From Aphanomyces cochlioides (taxonomy: Eukaryota > Oomycota > Saprolegniomycetes > Saprolegniales > Verrucalvaceae), in contig JAHQRK010000004.1 in the NCBI GenBank assembly GCA_019828595.1, positions 496,001 through 560,000 of the forward strand: 64,000 nucleotides of DNA. Reading direction: 5' to 3'. Below are positions 42,001 through 51,723 of this stretch, piece after piece. Under the pieces are notes generated by a model. That model worked only from the letters and a program-made list of their open reading frames with translations, was not told the origin of the DNA and made no database searches. Each line of letters starts with the position of its first letter. The first letter of the stretch is position 1. The position numbers and the translations under genes were made by a program.

Positions 42001-42424
42001 GTTCGATGGTAGGCTTGTCAGTATGAGCAACGACGCGGTACTTGGTCTTGACGTAGAAGAGTTTCTTTTTGTCGGTAGGTCGCATGAACATGGAGAGTGT
42101 TCCAGTGAGTGTGGCGGTCATCAGCGTCGTAGTTGTTTCCGCCATACGTTCTTCTGTTGACTTGTTGTCTTTGAACATCTTTGGAAGTTTGAATGCATCG
42201 CGCTTTCCGAGCAGCGCGGTTAGATTGGGAGACGACATGACAGACTTGGGCTGTGGATCCTCCTGTGATGACATGGTCTTTGGCGACGACGGTGAAATCT
42301 ATGGATGCACGCATGTCGGAACAGTCGGGTCGATAGGGAATCTTACCGCAGCGGTAGGAGTCGTGACTGCAGCGTCATCCTTGCGCGGCAAACGCTCCAT
42401 GGAGAGCGTCCGACGTTCGTCCAT
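39068..42424 (-). CDS. PH-TM-SMP-C2 lipid-transfer tether (extended-synaptotagmin type)
   Basis: About eleven exons. Start ATG 42424 (MDERRTLSMERLPRK). In order: an Lys-rich head; a PH domain (FMRPTDKKKLFYVKTKYRVVAH...to...PEKLKAWITCLTHAIEVAV) split by an intron; an acidic Ser-rich linker; two close membrane spans (LALSFLSGYFQASIVCPLAVAGVYA and YVALVLSYLLVHGMAACGLVSGIVMVAL); a coiled stretch; an SMP domain starting PRWIKFSDFERTEWLNAAI and continuing PMLETNLPAIVTSMELTSLEMGELAP to SLTAAKINITNVPF; a C2 domain (VVSLHVRHLVAPDLN...FDEKYEFYW); and a second C2 (GMLFVTLHEMSM...FSFFVYAVETASFTCEVFEKD). Such proteins tether ER to plasma membrane and move lipids. The stop is 25 nt from the convergent TPR-Aha1N stop. 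Confidence 0.82.
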
Positions 42425-43257
42425 CGTTCGTCGAATCCTCGATTGCACTTTGTCCAGAGATTCGACGCGTCCGTTTCAGAGGCACTGAGCCGTTTCTGCT
42501 GAGATTTTCCCTGTGTTGCATCGTGTAACTCGGCAATTATCATCGACTGCATCATCTTCAGCTCACGTTGTTGTGTAGATTACAGTGCACGTCTCGTCTC
42601 CCCTCGCTGTTGCTTCAACCCACAACGGGACAGAGCGTCTGAAATAATAACAATGCACTCTGATCTGTACCCATGCATTGTACGCTTTGCTGTCTTCATC
42701 CAGTACGAAACCCATCAATTTTCCGCTGTGGATCATTCGTCTGTTTCAATATCCAACGCATCCAGCGCGATGATCATGGTGCATGGAAGCGGTGTCATCA
42801 GTGGCATCCAACCCAACTCGATCTTCAATAAAATAATTTATTTTCACCAGGGGTTGTATACATTACATACTTTATTCAAGTAACACTTTGACAAAATATA
42901 TTTTTCCACTTCGCTAGTGGAAATCAATGTATTTCTATCAATACAATACATTTTTCAAAAATACATAAAAAATTGTATACGAGTCCAATAACAATAATTG
43001 TAGACGAGCGATATAGACCAACATTCTTGCGTATCAATGAAAAGCGTGCGACAATCTTGGATTTTCTGGCTTCTGATTGGCTGGTGGGTAGAAAGGCACA
43101 CTTCCAATGTAAAGTGCAATCATACTTTAATCAAGACATTCAATAAAGTATTGATTTTCAAAATATATGAAAGTTTGTATGTTAATGAATTGTTGAGCTT
43201 TACTTCATCGAATGTGTTGACGAAGTGTGTCAATTCTTGGTTTTGCCGAAAAGGACG
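42425..43257. other. Intergenic region upstream of lipase B
   Basis: No gene seen. The stretch 42820-43060 is very AT-rich, with a small palindrome TTCCACTTCGCTAGTGGAA at 42904-42922. The 43065-43085 promoter word shared with lipase C lies at its right end. Confidence 0.5.
43065..43085 (+). promoter_or_regulatory. Promoter word shared by lipase B and C (inverted CCAAT inside)
   Basis: TCTGGCTTCTGATTGGCTGG lies about 175 nt before the lipase B start. The block at 46459-46479 upstream of lipase C matches it at 19 of 21 positions. Both contain GATTGG, an inverted CCAAT box. Surrounding sequence is not obviously alike, so the match points to retained function. Confidence 0.6.
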
Positions 43258-46200
43258 ATGGTCTTGTCGATGGAGCGGCACTTCGTCCTGCTCATGGCGC
43301 TCTCGCTCGTCTCTGTCCAGGCCGTGATTGAGCTGCCTGATACGTGCAGTGGACGTGGTGCATTCGGTCTCTACCAGCGTGAAGCGGGCTGTGCAGTCGG
43401 GAATTGCGACTGTTTTCCCATCTTGTTTCAATGCGATGACTCCTTGGCGCATGCTCTTGGTCAGTGCGTCCTCTCGAGTATGTCATATCCTTGGAATTTT
43501 GCATGAACGAATTGTCTTGTGTGTGTGTAGAAACGGGATGGGCGATCCTCATCGGCGCTTTTGCGTTGAACTTGATCGTGCCTGCGATTGCGTTCGTGAC
43601 GCATCTCCTCCACCGGATGAAAGTTGAAAAGGCGAAAGCCGCCAAAGCCAAGGAAGATGCCGACTTGGAAGCTGCTGAAGGCTCGGCTGCGAAATACAAG
43701 TAAGAGTTTACCCCTTGAACCTTTTTCTCACGCGACACCAGGACTTACTTTATTGACATCAAACAAGTATGCAGCCAACGGTCTTCCATGACATTATTCT
43801 GACACTCTCTGTGTGTTTAGTTCCAGACGATCGTACCAGACACTGCCTTTGGCCTCCATGAAGAACCCAAGATCTTCATGGAAACCATGAACAAAGGTTC
43901 GAGCATCTGGACCTCTTTGTAGCCTCATCTTTGGAGTGTAGGATGGGTCCAACTCGTGTGCTACTGCCTTGCTTTTTCCTTTGCGTTGTCGTGTTTGATG
44001 CTCATTCCTTCCTTCAACATGAACGAGCAAACATCGTCGTTGACTCGCGTCGCCACCGTACAATTCGATGACTACTCGTACAGCATTGAGAGTGTTAGCA
44101 TGACATCGTTGCCAGCATCGACTCGGTATCTCTCCCTCCAAGGTCAGTTGGATCTCCTCCACACAAGCTTATTTGCCATGATACAGGGGATTTCTGCCAC
44201 GAATCCTCCAACATTATGGCTCCCGATGGCATTTCGATCGTCACGCTCAACTATTCCATCTCGTTCGACATGGAGAGCAAGAAGATCTTCGACAATGTGC
44301 AAGGAAGCAAGACATTCGCTTGCGAGTGTGTCCAGTCCAATTGCGACATTGTGCCCGATCAGTCGGACAATGGTCTTGTCGAGCTCGTCTACTTTCCATG
44401 GTCCTATGTCTCCATGGACTATTCCTCTGACGTGCCAGTAGGTTCCAAGACGCCGATCATGACTTGATCCGCCCCTTCACCAAGCAAACAGAGAGCCACA
44501 ACTTCACGCTCCGCGCAATCTTCGAGCTCTCGTCCGACTTCACAGCGACGCTGGCCGTCCAGCCCATCCCGCATTTGACCTTCATGGCTCACTACTCGTA
44601 CATCGAGCACGTGATCGACTTGGTCGACGTCCTTGTCTTCGTCCTCGACCTTGTCGTGCTCCTCTTATGGGCTTGCATGACTTGGAGAGTCGAGCACAAA
44701 CTGCCTGAGCGCACGCTCATCTACGTCATCCTCGGCGTCAACCTCATCGCGACTTTCCCATTCATGTTCCTCGCCAAGTATTTCTTCCCGTCCATGAGCC
44801 TCCAGTCGGTCTATCTCTTCTGCCACGCGTGGTTTGCAGGCTCGTCTGGCGTTTGGCTCTTGTGCTTGCTCTTCGCGTTGGACATGCAGCGCAAGCGTGT
44901 CTTTGGCTTGCGATTCTACATGGTCAAGCTCACCCTCGGCGCCGTCGTCCTTGGTTTGTACATGTCTGTCTACTACTCGTCGCTTCCGTACCAGTGGATC
45001 CTCATGCTCAACTTTGCCTTGGCCATTTTGGTCAGCGCCATCTTCCGCGGGGTCATGATGGACGTCCGCAATAAGCTCCGCTACCAATGCTACGTCAGCA
45101 CTCGTCCTGAACAACTCACAGCCCGCCTCCTCTACATCATCTCGATTGCCGTCACGTATGTCTTTTTCTTCGTGGCGCTGACGGCCGATCCCGTGCCGCG
45201 CGTCGAAGCGTACCTCCCCAAGACGGTGCACTTGACGGACATGTCTGTCCAAGTGATCATTCGCACGTCGACTTGGATTTTGGTCATCATCTTCCTTCCC
45301 CCGACTGCCGCGTCGCCCAATGTCTACTACACCCGCGCCCGAACGTCGCTTCCTCGCCTCACGGACGGCTCCATGCATGATTTCGAACTGGCATCGCTCA
45401 AGCAAGCCGTCCATTCTCGAGGACTCTTCCAGTCGGGCTTTGTCGACTGGCGAGCGCCTCGTGCTTTTTGCGTCGAGACTGCATGCACTGCGTACAACCA
45501 AAGTGTGGCCGTCTACGACGAAGTGGTGGCTAATCCAACGACCGGCGGCTACGATATCCCATCGCATGCTCATTTTGCCGCCGACGGACTCGAATTCGTC
45601 TCGGAATTGTTCGACAAGGCCACCGACACGTACGGCTGGGTCCTCAAGGGCGACAAGAAGGTCGTCGTGGTCTTCCGCGGCACCAAGTCGGGTCAAAATG
45701 CAGTCACAGATCTCAAGTACCGCTTCTGCACACCAGGTTGGTGCTCGGACGAAGAAGGATTGAGCGAAACGCGCGTCCACTCTGGCTTTTGGGAAGCGTA
45801 CTTGACTGTCCGCGACGACATGAAGCGCATCGTGAAGGAAACGATGGCGACCATGCCTGAAGTCCAATTGTACATGACTGGGCACAGTTTGGGTGGTGCG
45901 TTGGCCACCCTTGCGTCGTTTGACGTGTCGACGGATCGCGACTTCCACCTCGACGAAGAAGTCGTGCTGTACACGCTTGGCGCTCCTCGCGTTGGCAACC
46001 ACAAGTTTGCAGCCATTTTCAACCGCAAGGTGCCGAATGCATACCGCATTTGCGCTGACGGCGATGCCGTCGTGGGTGCTCCCAAGCGTTCGATCCAAAT
46101 GGCGTACTTCGTCAAGAGTCTCTGCTACAAGCACATTGGCACGGCCGTGCTTCTCTCGACGCGTGCGCGTGGTGTCTTCATGATCAACCCCAATATCGTC

Positions 46201-46344
46201 GAGCGTGCCTTCATGGCTGAATTCCGCAACAATGTCCTTGCGCATCTTCCGCCCATGTACCGCCACTTGCTCAACAAAGGTCTCCAGTACGCCATCAAGC
46301 CCGACAGCGTCAAGACGACTGAAGCCACGCCGCTGTTGAGTTAA
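43258..46344 (+). CDS. Seven-span membrane class 3 lipase B (intron-containing)
   Basis: Seven exons (43258-43477, 43531-43699, 43742-43766, 43821-43896, 43942-44142, 44187-44437, 44485-46344) give 933 residues in frame. Signal peptide (FVLLMALSLVSVQA); Cys head (CSGRGAFGLYQREAGC...CDCFPILFQC); span 1; a Lys/Ala/Glu linker; span 2 after FMETMNKGW; an ectodomain (DFCHESS, CECVQSNCDIVPDQSDNG, YFPW); seven spans (from YIEHVIDLVDVLVFV to WILVIIFLPP); then a class 3 lipase domain: VVFRGTKSG oxyanion word, GHSLGG elbow with Ser, GDAVVG acid region and CYKH His. Tail TEATPLLS. Related in its lipase part to DAG lipases, but the head and the number of spans differ. Start could also be 43270. Confidence 0.9.
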
Positions 46345-46779
46345 TTCTTCGTCATCCTCCATTGATCCTTCGTCATCCATTAAGGACAGTTTGCCTTGCG
46401 ATCTTTTCAGTGTGTGGCATCGATTTGTCGTGCCATCAGTACAGTGATCTTTAGTCATTCTGGCCTCTGATTGGCTAGTTGAATCTCACGACTGAGTCAC
46501 TTTGTATACAAAAACCAAGATATTTTCAATCACCCTACATGTCACCCTGGTTGATTCGCTAGAATTCTCTAAATTCAGTACACTCGATCAGTGTATTTTA
46601 TATACTTTATTCCAGTGTATTTTGCCGCTCAATCTGCTGACACTTGTCAATGAAATCTCGTCGTCGTATAAATTTCCATATATTTTGATGTATTATATCA
46701 TACATCACTTGGTCGTGCATGGGAGAACAGGGCTCTCCCTTTCACTTTTTTTCACCGGCGTCATTTGTCGTCTGAAGTG
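46345..46779. other. Spacer between lipases B and C with shared promoter word
   Basis: Contains the 21-nt word at 46459-46479 (ATTGG at 46470-46474), then AT-rich DNA to the lipase C start. No gene seen. Confidence 0.55.
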
Positions 46780-49554
46780 ATGGCGTCCACGTCGCGAATC
46801 CTGGCGGCGTTGGCGTGGCTGAGCGCCGTCCATGCGACGTCGTTGCCTGGAACGTGCAGCGGCAGCGGTGCTTTTGGTCTCTACCGCCGCCAGTCGGGCT
46901 GTGCGGTCGGCAACTGCGAATGTTTTCCCGTGCTGTTTCAATGCAATGCTGAACTCGGCGACGGGCTCGGCCAGTGCGCGCTCTCGCACACGGGCTGGAT
47001 CATCCTCATCGCCGCCATGGCGCTCATGATTGTCGTGCCGCTGTATGCATTTTTGCGCCATTTGGTGTACAAACAGACGGCGGAACAAGTGACAAATCGC
47101 GACGACCACGTGCTCAATGACCTCGAAGCGGCCGGATCGGGACGCAAGTATATGATCAACCTCGCGCAATTCCGCACGATCGTCCCCGACACGGTCGTCG
47201 GCTTGGATCAAACGCCGCACATCTTCATGGAGACGATGAACAAAGGATGGGTCCAATTCATCTGCTACAGCATGGTCTTTGCGTTTGTCCTTGCGATGGG
47301 TCTGTTGATTCCTCCCTTCGTCATGAACGAGTCGCTCTATCCACTCACGCGCGACGCGTCCGTCCAGCTCAACCACTCGTCTTACCGCATCTCGAGTCAC
47401 TCGACGACGGACGTCCCGCCTGGCATTCGCTTCATCTCTCTCCAAGGCGACTTTTGCGGCAATTCCACGCCGCTCTTGCGTCCCAACGGCAAGACGGTCC
47501 TTGAAGTCTCCTACTTGATCTCGTTCCACATCGACGGCAATTCGATCTTTGACAAAACGTATGGCTACAAAGCTATGGGCTGCATCTGCCACAACGGCGT
47601 CTGCGCGATCGACCCCGCGCAGTCCGACAATGGATACGTCCCGCTCGTCTACTTCCCGTGGTACCAAGACGCGCTCCATCCCCTTGAGCTGCAAGCGCAG
47701 CCGCATTCCTTTGAGCTCACGGGCGTGATCCAAGTCAAGTCCAAGTTCAATCGCTCCGGCAAGGTCGAGCCGATTCCGCACCTCGCGTTCATTGCGCACC
47801 ACTCGTACATTGAGCGGCTCACGGACTTTGTCGACCTCGCGGTCTTCCTCATCGATGTCGTCGCGCTCCTCGTGTGGATTTGCTTGACGCGCGGCAAGCC
47901 GTTGCTTCCAGAACGCGGCGTCATGTACGTCATGCTCGTCGTCAACTTTCTCGCGTCCTTCCCGATCCTCTTTGTGGCGCAGAAGCTCGATCCCACGGCA
48001 TCCTGGCAAGATACGTACTTCTTCATGCACGGCTGGTCGGCGTGTGCGTCCGGTGTGTGGCTCCTCTCGCTCCTCTTTGCCCTCGACATGCAGCGGAAAC
48101 GCATCTTTGGCCTGCGATTCTACCTCGTCAAGCTTGTCCTCGGCGCGGTCGTCTTGACGCTCTACATGCTTCTCTTCTACTCGGACTGGCCAGTGCAATG
48201 GATTCAACTCTTCAACTTCGCGCTGGCGATTCTTGCCGGCGCGATCTTCAACGGTGTCATGGTCGACGTCCGAAACAAGCTCCGCTACGCGTCGTACGCC
48301 GACACGCGTCCCCAGCAGCTCACGGCGCGTTTCCTCTACTCGATCTCCATTGCGGTCACGTACACGTACTTCTTCGTCGCGCTCTTTGCCGATCCCGTGC
48401 CGCGCGTGACCAACTATTTGCCCAAAACGGCGCTTCTTACCGACATGTCGATCCAAGTGATGATCCGTTCCGCGACGTGGGCGTTGCTCGTGGTCTTCTT
48501 GCCGCCGTTGCCGTCGCCGCCTTTGGTCTTCTACACACGAGCTCGCTCGGCGCTTCCTCGTTTGACGGGCAACACTTCCCAGCGCGACTTTGAAATCGCG
48601 CATTTGAAGCAAGCTGTCCAGGCGACGTCGACGCCATTGTACTCGACGGAGGCGTCGTGGCAAGCGCCGCAAGCCTTTTGCGTCGAGACGGCGTGCGCCA
48701 TGTACAACCAGAGCATTGGCGTGTACGACGAGCCCGTGCTGAACAAGACGACCGGCGCGTACGAGATGGCAAGCTTGGATCACTTCACGCAAGATGGGCT
48801 CGTCTTCGTCCAGGAAGTGTTTGACCAGCTCACGGACACTTACGGCTGGGTCTCCCGCGGCGACAAGAAGATTGTCGTGACGTTCCGCGGCACGCAAAGC
48901 GCGGCCAACACCGTCACGGACTTGAAGTACCGCTTCACGACGCCGCAGTGGAACAACTCCGTCGACGAAGACTTGGACGCCACACGCGTCCATGTCGGCT
49001 TCTGGACAGCGTACAGCACGGTCCGTCAAGAGCTCAAGCGCGTCCTCCGCGAGACGCTGCGCATCACAGGCCCGAACGTGCAGATTTTCTTCACGGGACA
49101 CAGTCTCGGCGGCGCGTTGGCGACGCTCGCTGCGTTTGATATCGCGACGGACAAGAGCTTCCGTCTCCAGGAAGAAGTCGTCATGTATTCGTTCGGCGCG
49201 CCGCGCGTGGGCAACCACAAGTTTGCCCTCTCGTACAAGAAATACGTGCCGAATGCGTATCGCGTCTGCAACGACGGCGATGCGATCGTCGGCGCGCCCA
49301 AGCGATCGGTTCAACTCGCGTACTTTGTCAAGAGTTTGTGCTACAAGCATGTCGGGAAAGCCGTGCTGCTGTCGACGCGTGCTCCTGGCGTCTTTGTGAT
49401 TGAACCCAACATTGTCGAAATGGCGTTCATCGCCGAGTTCCGCTACAACGCACTCGCCCACTTGGGTGGCGGATACCAAGCCAAGCTCGAGAAAGGCATC
49501 AAGTACGCCATCAAGCAAAAGATCGAAGAAACCACGCCGCTCCTCGCGCGCTAA
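46780..49554 (+). CDS. Seven-span membrane class 3 lipase C (intronless paralogue)
   Basis: One exon, 924 residues. Same architecture as lipase B and clearly its closest relative: signal peptide (ALAWLSAVHA); CSGSGAFGLYRRQSGC and CECFPVLFQC; span 1 (IILIAAMALMIVVPLYAF); FMETMNKGW before span 2; ectodomain with DFCGNS, CICHNGVCAIDPAQSDNGY and YFPWY; seven spans from about residue 345 to 595; long helical linker; lipase domain with FRGTQSA, GHSLGG (Ser about residue 777), GDAIVGAPKRS and CYKH. Tail EETTPLLAR with an acidic-dileucine-like word. Third positions are richly G/C, with strong open antisense frames as a result. Likely acts on glycerolipids at the cytosolic face; substrate unknown. Confidence 0.92.
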   Translation: MASTSRILAALAWLSAVHATSLPGTCSGSGAFGLYRRQSGCAVGNCECFPVLFQCNAELGDGLGQCALSHTGWIILIAAMALMIVVPLYAFLRHLVYKQTAEQVTNRDDHVLNDLEAAGSGRKYMINLAQFRTIVPDTVVGLDQTPHIFMETMNKGWVQFICYSMVFAFVLAMGLLIPPFVMNESLYPLTRDASVQLNHSSYRISSHSTTDVPPGIRFISLQGDFCGNSTPLLRPNGKTVLEVSYLISFHIDGNSIFDKTYGYKAMGCICHNGVCAIDPAQSDNGYVPLVYFPWYQDALHPLELQAQPHSFELTGVIQVKSKFNRSGKVEPIPHLAFIAHHSYIERLTDFVDLAVFLIDVVALLVWICLTRGKPLLPERGVMYVMLVVNFLASFPILFVAQKLDPTASWQDTYFFMHGWSACASGVWLLSLLFALDMQRKRIFGLRFYLVKLVLGAVVLTLYMLLFYSDWPVQWIQLFNFALAILAGAIFNGVMVDVRNKLRYASYADTRPQQLTARFLYSISIAVTYTYFFVALFADPVPRVTNYLPKTALLTDMSIQVMIRSATWALLVVFLPPLPSPPLVFYTRARSALPRLTGNTSQRDFEIAHLKQAVQATSTPLYSTEASWQAPQAFCVETACAMYNQSIGVYDEPVLNKTTGAYEMASLDHFTQDGLVFVQEVFDQLTDTYGWVSRGDKKIVVTFRGTQSAANTVTDLKYRFTTPQWNNSVDEDLDATRVHVGFWTAYSTVRQELKRVLRETLRITGPNVQIFFTGHSLGGALATLAAFDIATDKSFRLQEEVVMYSFGAPRVGNHKFALSYKKYVPNAYRVCNDGDAIVGAPKRSVQLAYFVKSLCYKHVGKAVLLSTRAPGVFVIEPNIVEMAFIAEFRYNALAHLGGGYQAKLEKGIKYAIKQKIEETTPLLAR

Positions 49555-49777
49555 GTGTCATCCAATTCCATTCTCTCCGTGTATTCCATCTTCACCTCGT
49601 CACTTCTACGTCGATTCTTCATCGCTCGAGATCCAGTCGACGACTTTCACCTTCCAATGCCAGTAAGCGTCATCTCAGGCAGCTGGAGGTGCCCATGGAG
49701 CGACTCCAGTCGTAGCATGATGCCGCCAAGGAACAGAGTTTCCATGGTCATTCCTCCATGATCTTGTCGGTTGTGGA

Positions 49778-49862
49778 ATTGGGGGTTAGGGGTTAAGGGT
49801 TTAGATCTCAAGGGGTGCAGGGGTTTTGAGAACGTTGGGGTTTAAGGGGTTAGGGGTTATTG
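49778..49862. repeat. Degenerate telomere-like GGGGTTA repeats
   Basis: About 85 nt of imperfect units such as GGGGGTTAGGGGTTAAGGG, TTTAGATCTCAAGGGG, GGGGTTTTGAG and GGGGTTTAAGGGGTTAGGGG. The units approximate TTTAGGG. The array ends 14 nt before the DUF501 start. Confidence 0.8.
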
Positions 49863-49875
49863 GTGACCAGCAAAG

Positions 49876-50591
49876 ATGGCGGCACAACATGGCACTGGCG
49901 ACGAATGCTCCATGTTTCTCGAGTTGCCGCAAGTTGGTGAGCCTCTTAGCGTGAGCGATGCCAGTGATGCCGATGATTTCGATCAAGGCATTGAAGGCGT
50001 GCCTTCTCAAGTGAACGACGCTGCTGTCTTAGCTGCTGTCGAGCGCAATTTGGGCTACGTGCCAACAAATCTCATCCGAGTTGCCGCCATGTCTGGCGAT
50101 GAACCAAGCGTGCTGCTACTCTATCCGCTGCGGAATTGCATGCATGACTACAAGAAGCATCACCGCAAGCTCGCGGAACCTTTTCCAACGATCTACTGGC
50201 TTGCAAGTCAAGAACTCTCGGAGCGCATTTCGATTCTGGAAGCGAGCGGTGTCGTCTCGCTATTGACAGATCGACTCATTGCCAACCCTGCACATGTCGA
50301 GGTAGACGGCGCGCTTCCTCTCCTTCGTGCTCAATCTACTCCTAGACGATGCGAAGGATGCATGCCGACTATGCCGCCGAGCGATACGCCATGCTGACAG
50401 ACGCCGATCGCCGCCTGGTCGAGCAGAAACAATGGACGCGAGCACTTCAAGTCGTCGGCATTGCCGGCATGCGCAATCCCGCGTCGGTGAAATGCCTCCA
50501 TGCGCACTACGCGCACTATTTAGCGACGCGCAACAACTTGGTCGGCGAGTGGGTCCATGCGATCCTTCAAGACGAAAGCCAACGTGAGTAG
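49876..50591 (+). CDS. DUF501-family protein
   Basis: Two exons (49876-50301, 50346-50591; 44-nt intron) give 223 residues. After an acidic N-terminus, the body follows the DUF501 pattern: AAVERNLGYVPTNLIRVAA, a Cys-bearing PLRNCMHD, PFPTIYWLASQELSERISILEASGVVSLL, and HADYAAERYAML. The core PFPTxYWL word is diagnostic. Function of DUF501 is unknown; the family is known chiefly from bacteria. The intron and codon use match the neighbours, so it is a resident nuclear gene. It converges on ATG3 with a 45-nt gap. Confidence 0.7.
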
Positions 50592-50636
50592 TCCATCCAT
50601 CTTGGTTAGCATCCTCACTCTGCCGCCGCCGCCGCT

Positions 50637-51633
50637 CTACGACTTGGCCTCTACTTCCATCGTGTAGTCGTAGTCGATCGTCGGGATGACCGACTGCAAG
50701 AACTTGAGAAAGATGAACATGTACTGGTCGCTGCGCACTTGTTTGCCGCCCCCCATGAGGTTCGCCACGATGCGTTTCATGACCGCGCCATGCTGACATG
50801 GATGGATCGCGGCATGTGGAATCCCCGCGAGATGTGGATGCGGATCGATTGTCACCGTTTTGTTTGCATAGTCCTACCGAGGGAGACAGACGCCCGTCAT
50901 CGACATGGAAAGAAGAGAGACATACCTGCATGATGTCTTGGAGCATGTCCTCCGGTTTCAACGGCGCGCCGCTCTCTTCGTATCCAAACAACCAGACGCG
51001 CGGCGTGCGGTAATACTTGTCGTAGCTGATCGACAAGTCGTACGTGCGCGTGTAGACCAAGTTGCCGTCGGCATCCAGCTCCGTCGGTTCCGGTTCCGAC
51101 GCGGCAATGTACGTGAGCGCGGCCTCGTCCTGTTCAATCAAGTTGTCTTCGTCTTCAAAGGACGCCATGTCGGGCGCGGACGTCGATCCGCCGTCGGCCT
51201 GGAAGTGTTCGTCGACCAAGGCGCTGAGTATGTTCAAGTTGGCGCCAGATGTCGCTGTTTGTTCTTCCTCGTCCATCGAGATGTGTTGGAGGCGGTCGGC
51301 CAAGTCGTCGTTGACGGGTTTGTTCTGGTTGTGTGTTTCCAACCACTCGCCGTCGTCATCTTGGACCGTCGTCTCTCCAATGTAGTCTTGCTCGAGCGAC
51401 GTGACGCGACGGCGACATGGGACGCCCGTCGTGCGGAGAAACTGCTTGTTCGGCGGTAGATACGATCGGCGGCTCGCAGCGTCGCCGCCTTCCCACCGCC
51501 ACGTCGGACACTTGTAACAAAGCTGATCCCCTGCCGCGACAAACTCCTCCGGCGTCAGCACGCCGTCCGTCACGAAGCCCGACTCGGACAAGACGGGCGT
51601 CAAGTATTCGCGGACGTTCTGGAACAAGTTCAT
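50637..51633 (-). CDS. ATG3: Autophagy E2-like enzyme ATG3
   Basis: Two exons with a 52-nt intron near 50874-50925. Landmarks: REYLTPVLSESGFVTDGVLTPEEFVAAGDQLCYKCPTWRW, the flexible acidic region, RTYDLSISYDKYYRTPRVWLFGYEESGAPL, DYANKTVTIDPHPHL, catalytic Cys in HPCQHGAVMKRI, and FIFLKFLQSVIPTIDYDYTMEVE. ATG3 transfers ATG8 to phosphatidylethanolamine. Two ATGs further upstream in frame (51678, 51702) would add an N-terminal helix similar in length to that of other ATG3 proteins, so the true start may be one of these. About 310-335 residues. Confidence 0.95.
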
Positions 51634-51723
51634 CTTCTCTTTGATCTCCCCAAAGTGAGAGAATTTGAAGCGACACATTAAGTCCGACGAACAATAAGTC
51701 AATGCATTGCAACAGGACGACGA

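Noticed and set aside
44665..46458. 597-codon minus-strand frame
   Set aside because: Antisense shadow of lipase B.
46705..49518. 937-codon open frame on the minus strand
   Set aside because: Antisense shadow of lipase C, with very Arg/Asp/Glu/Val-rich sequence typical of complement translation.
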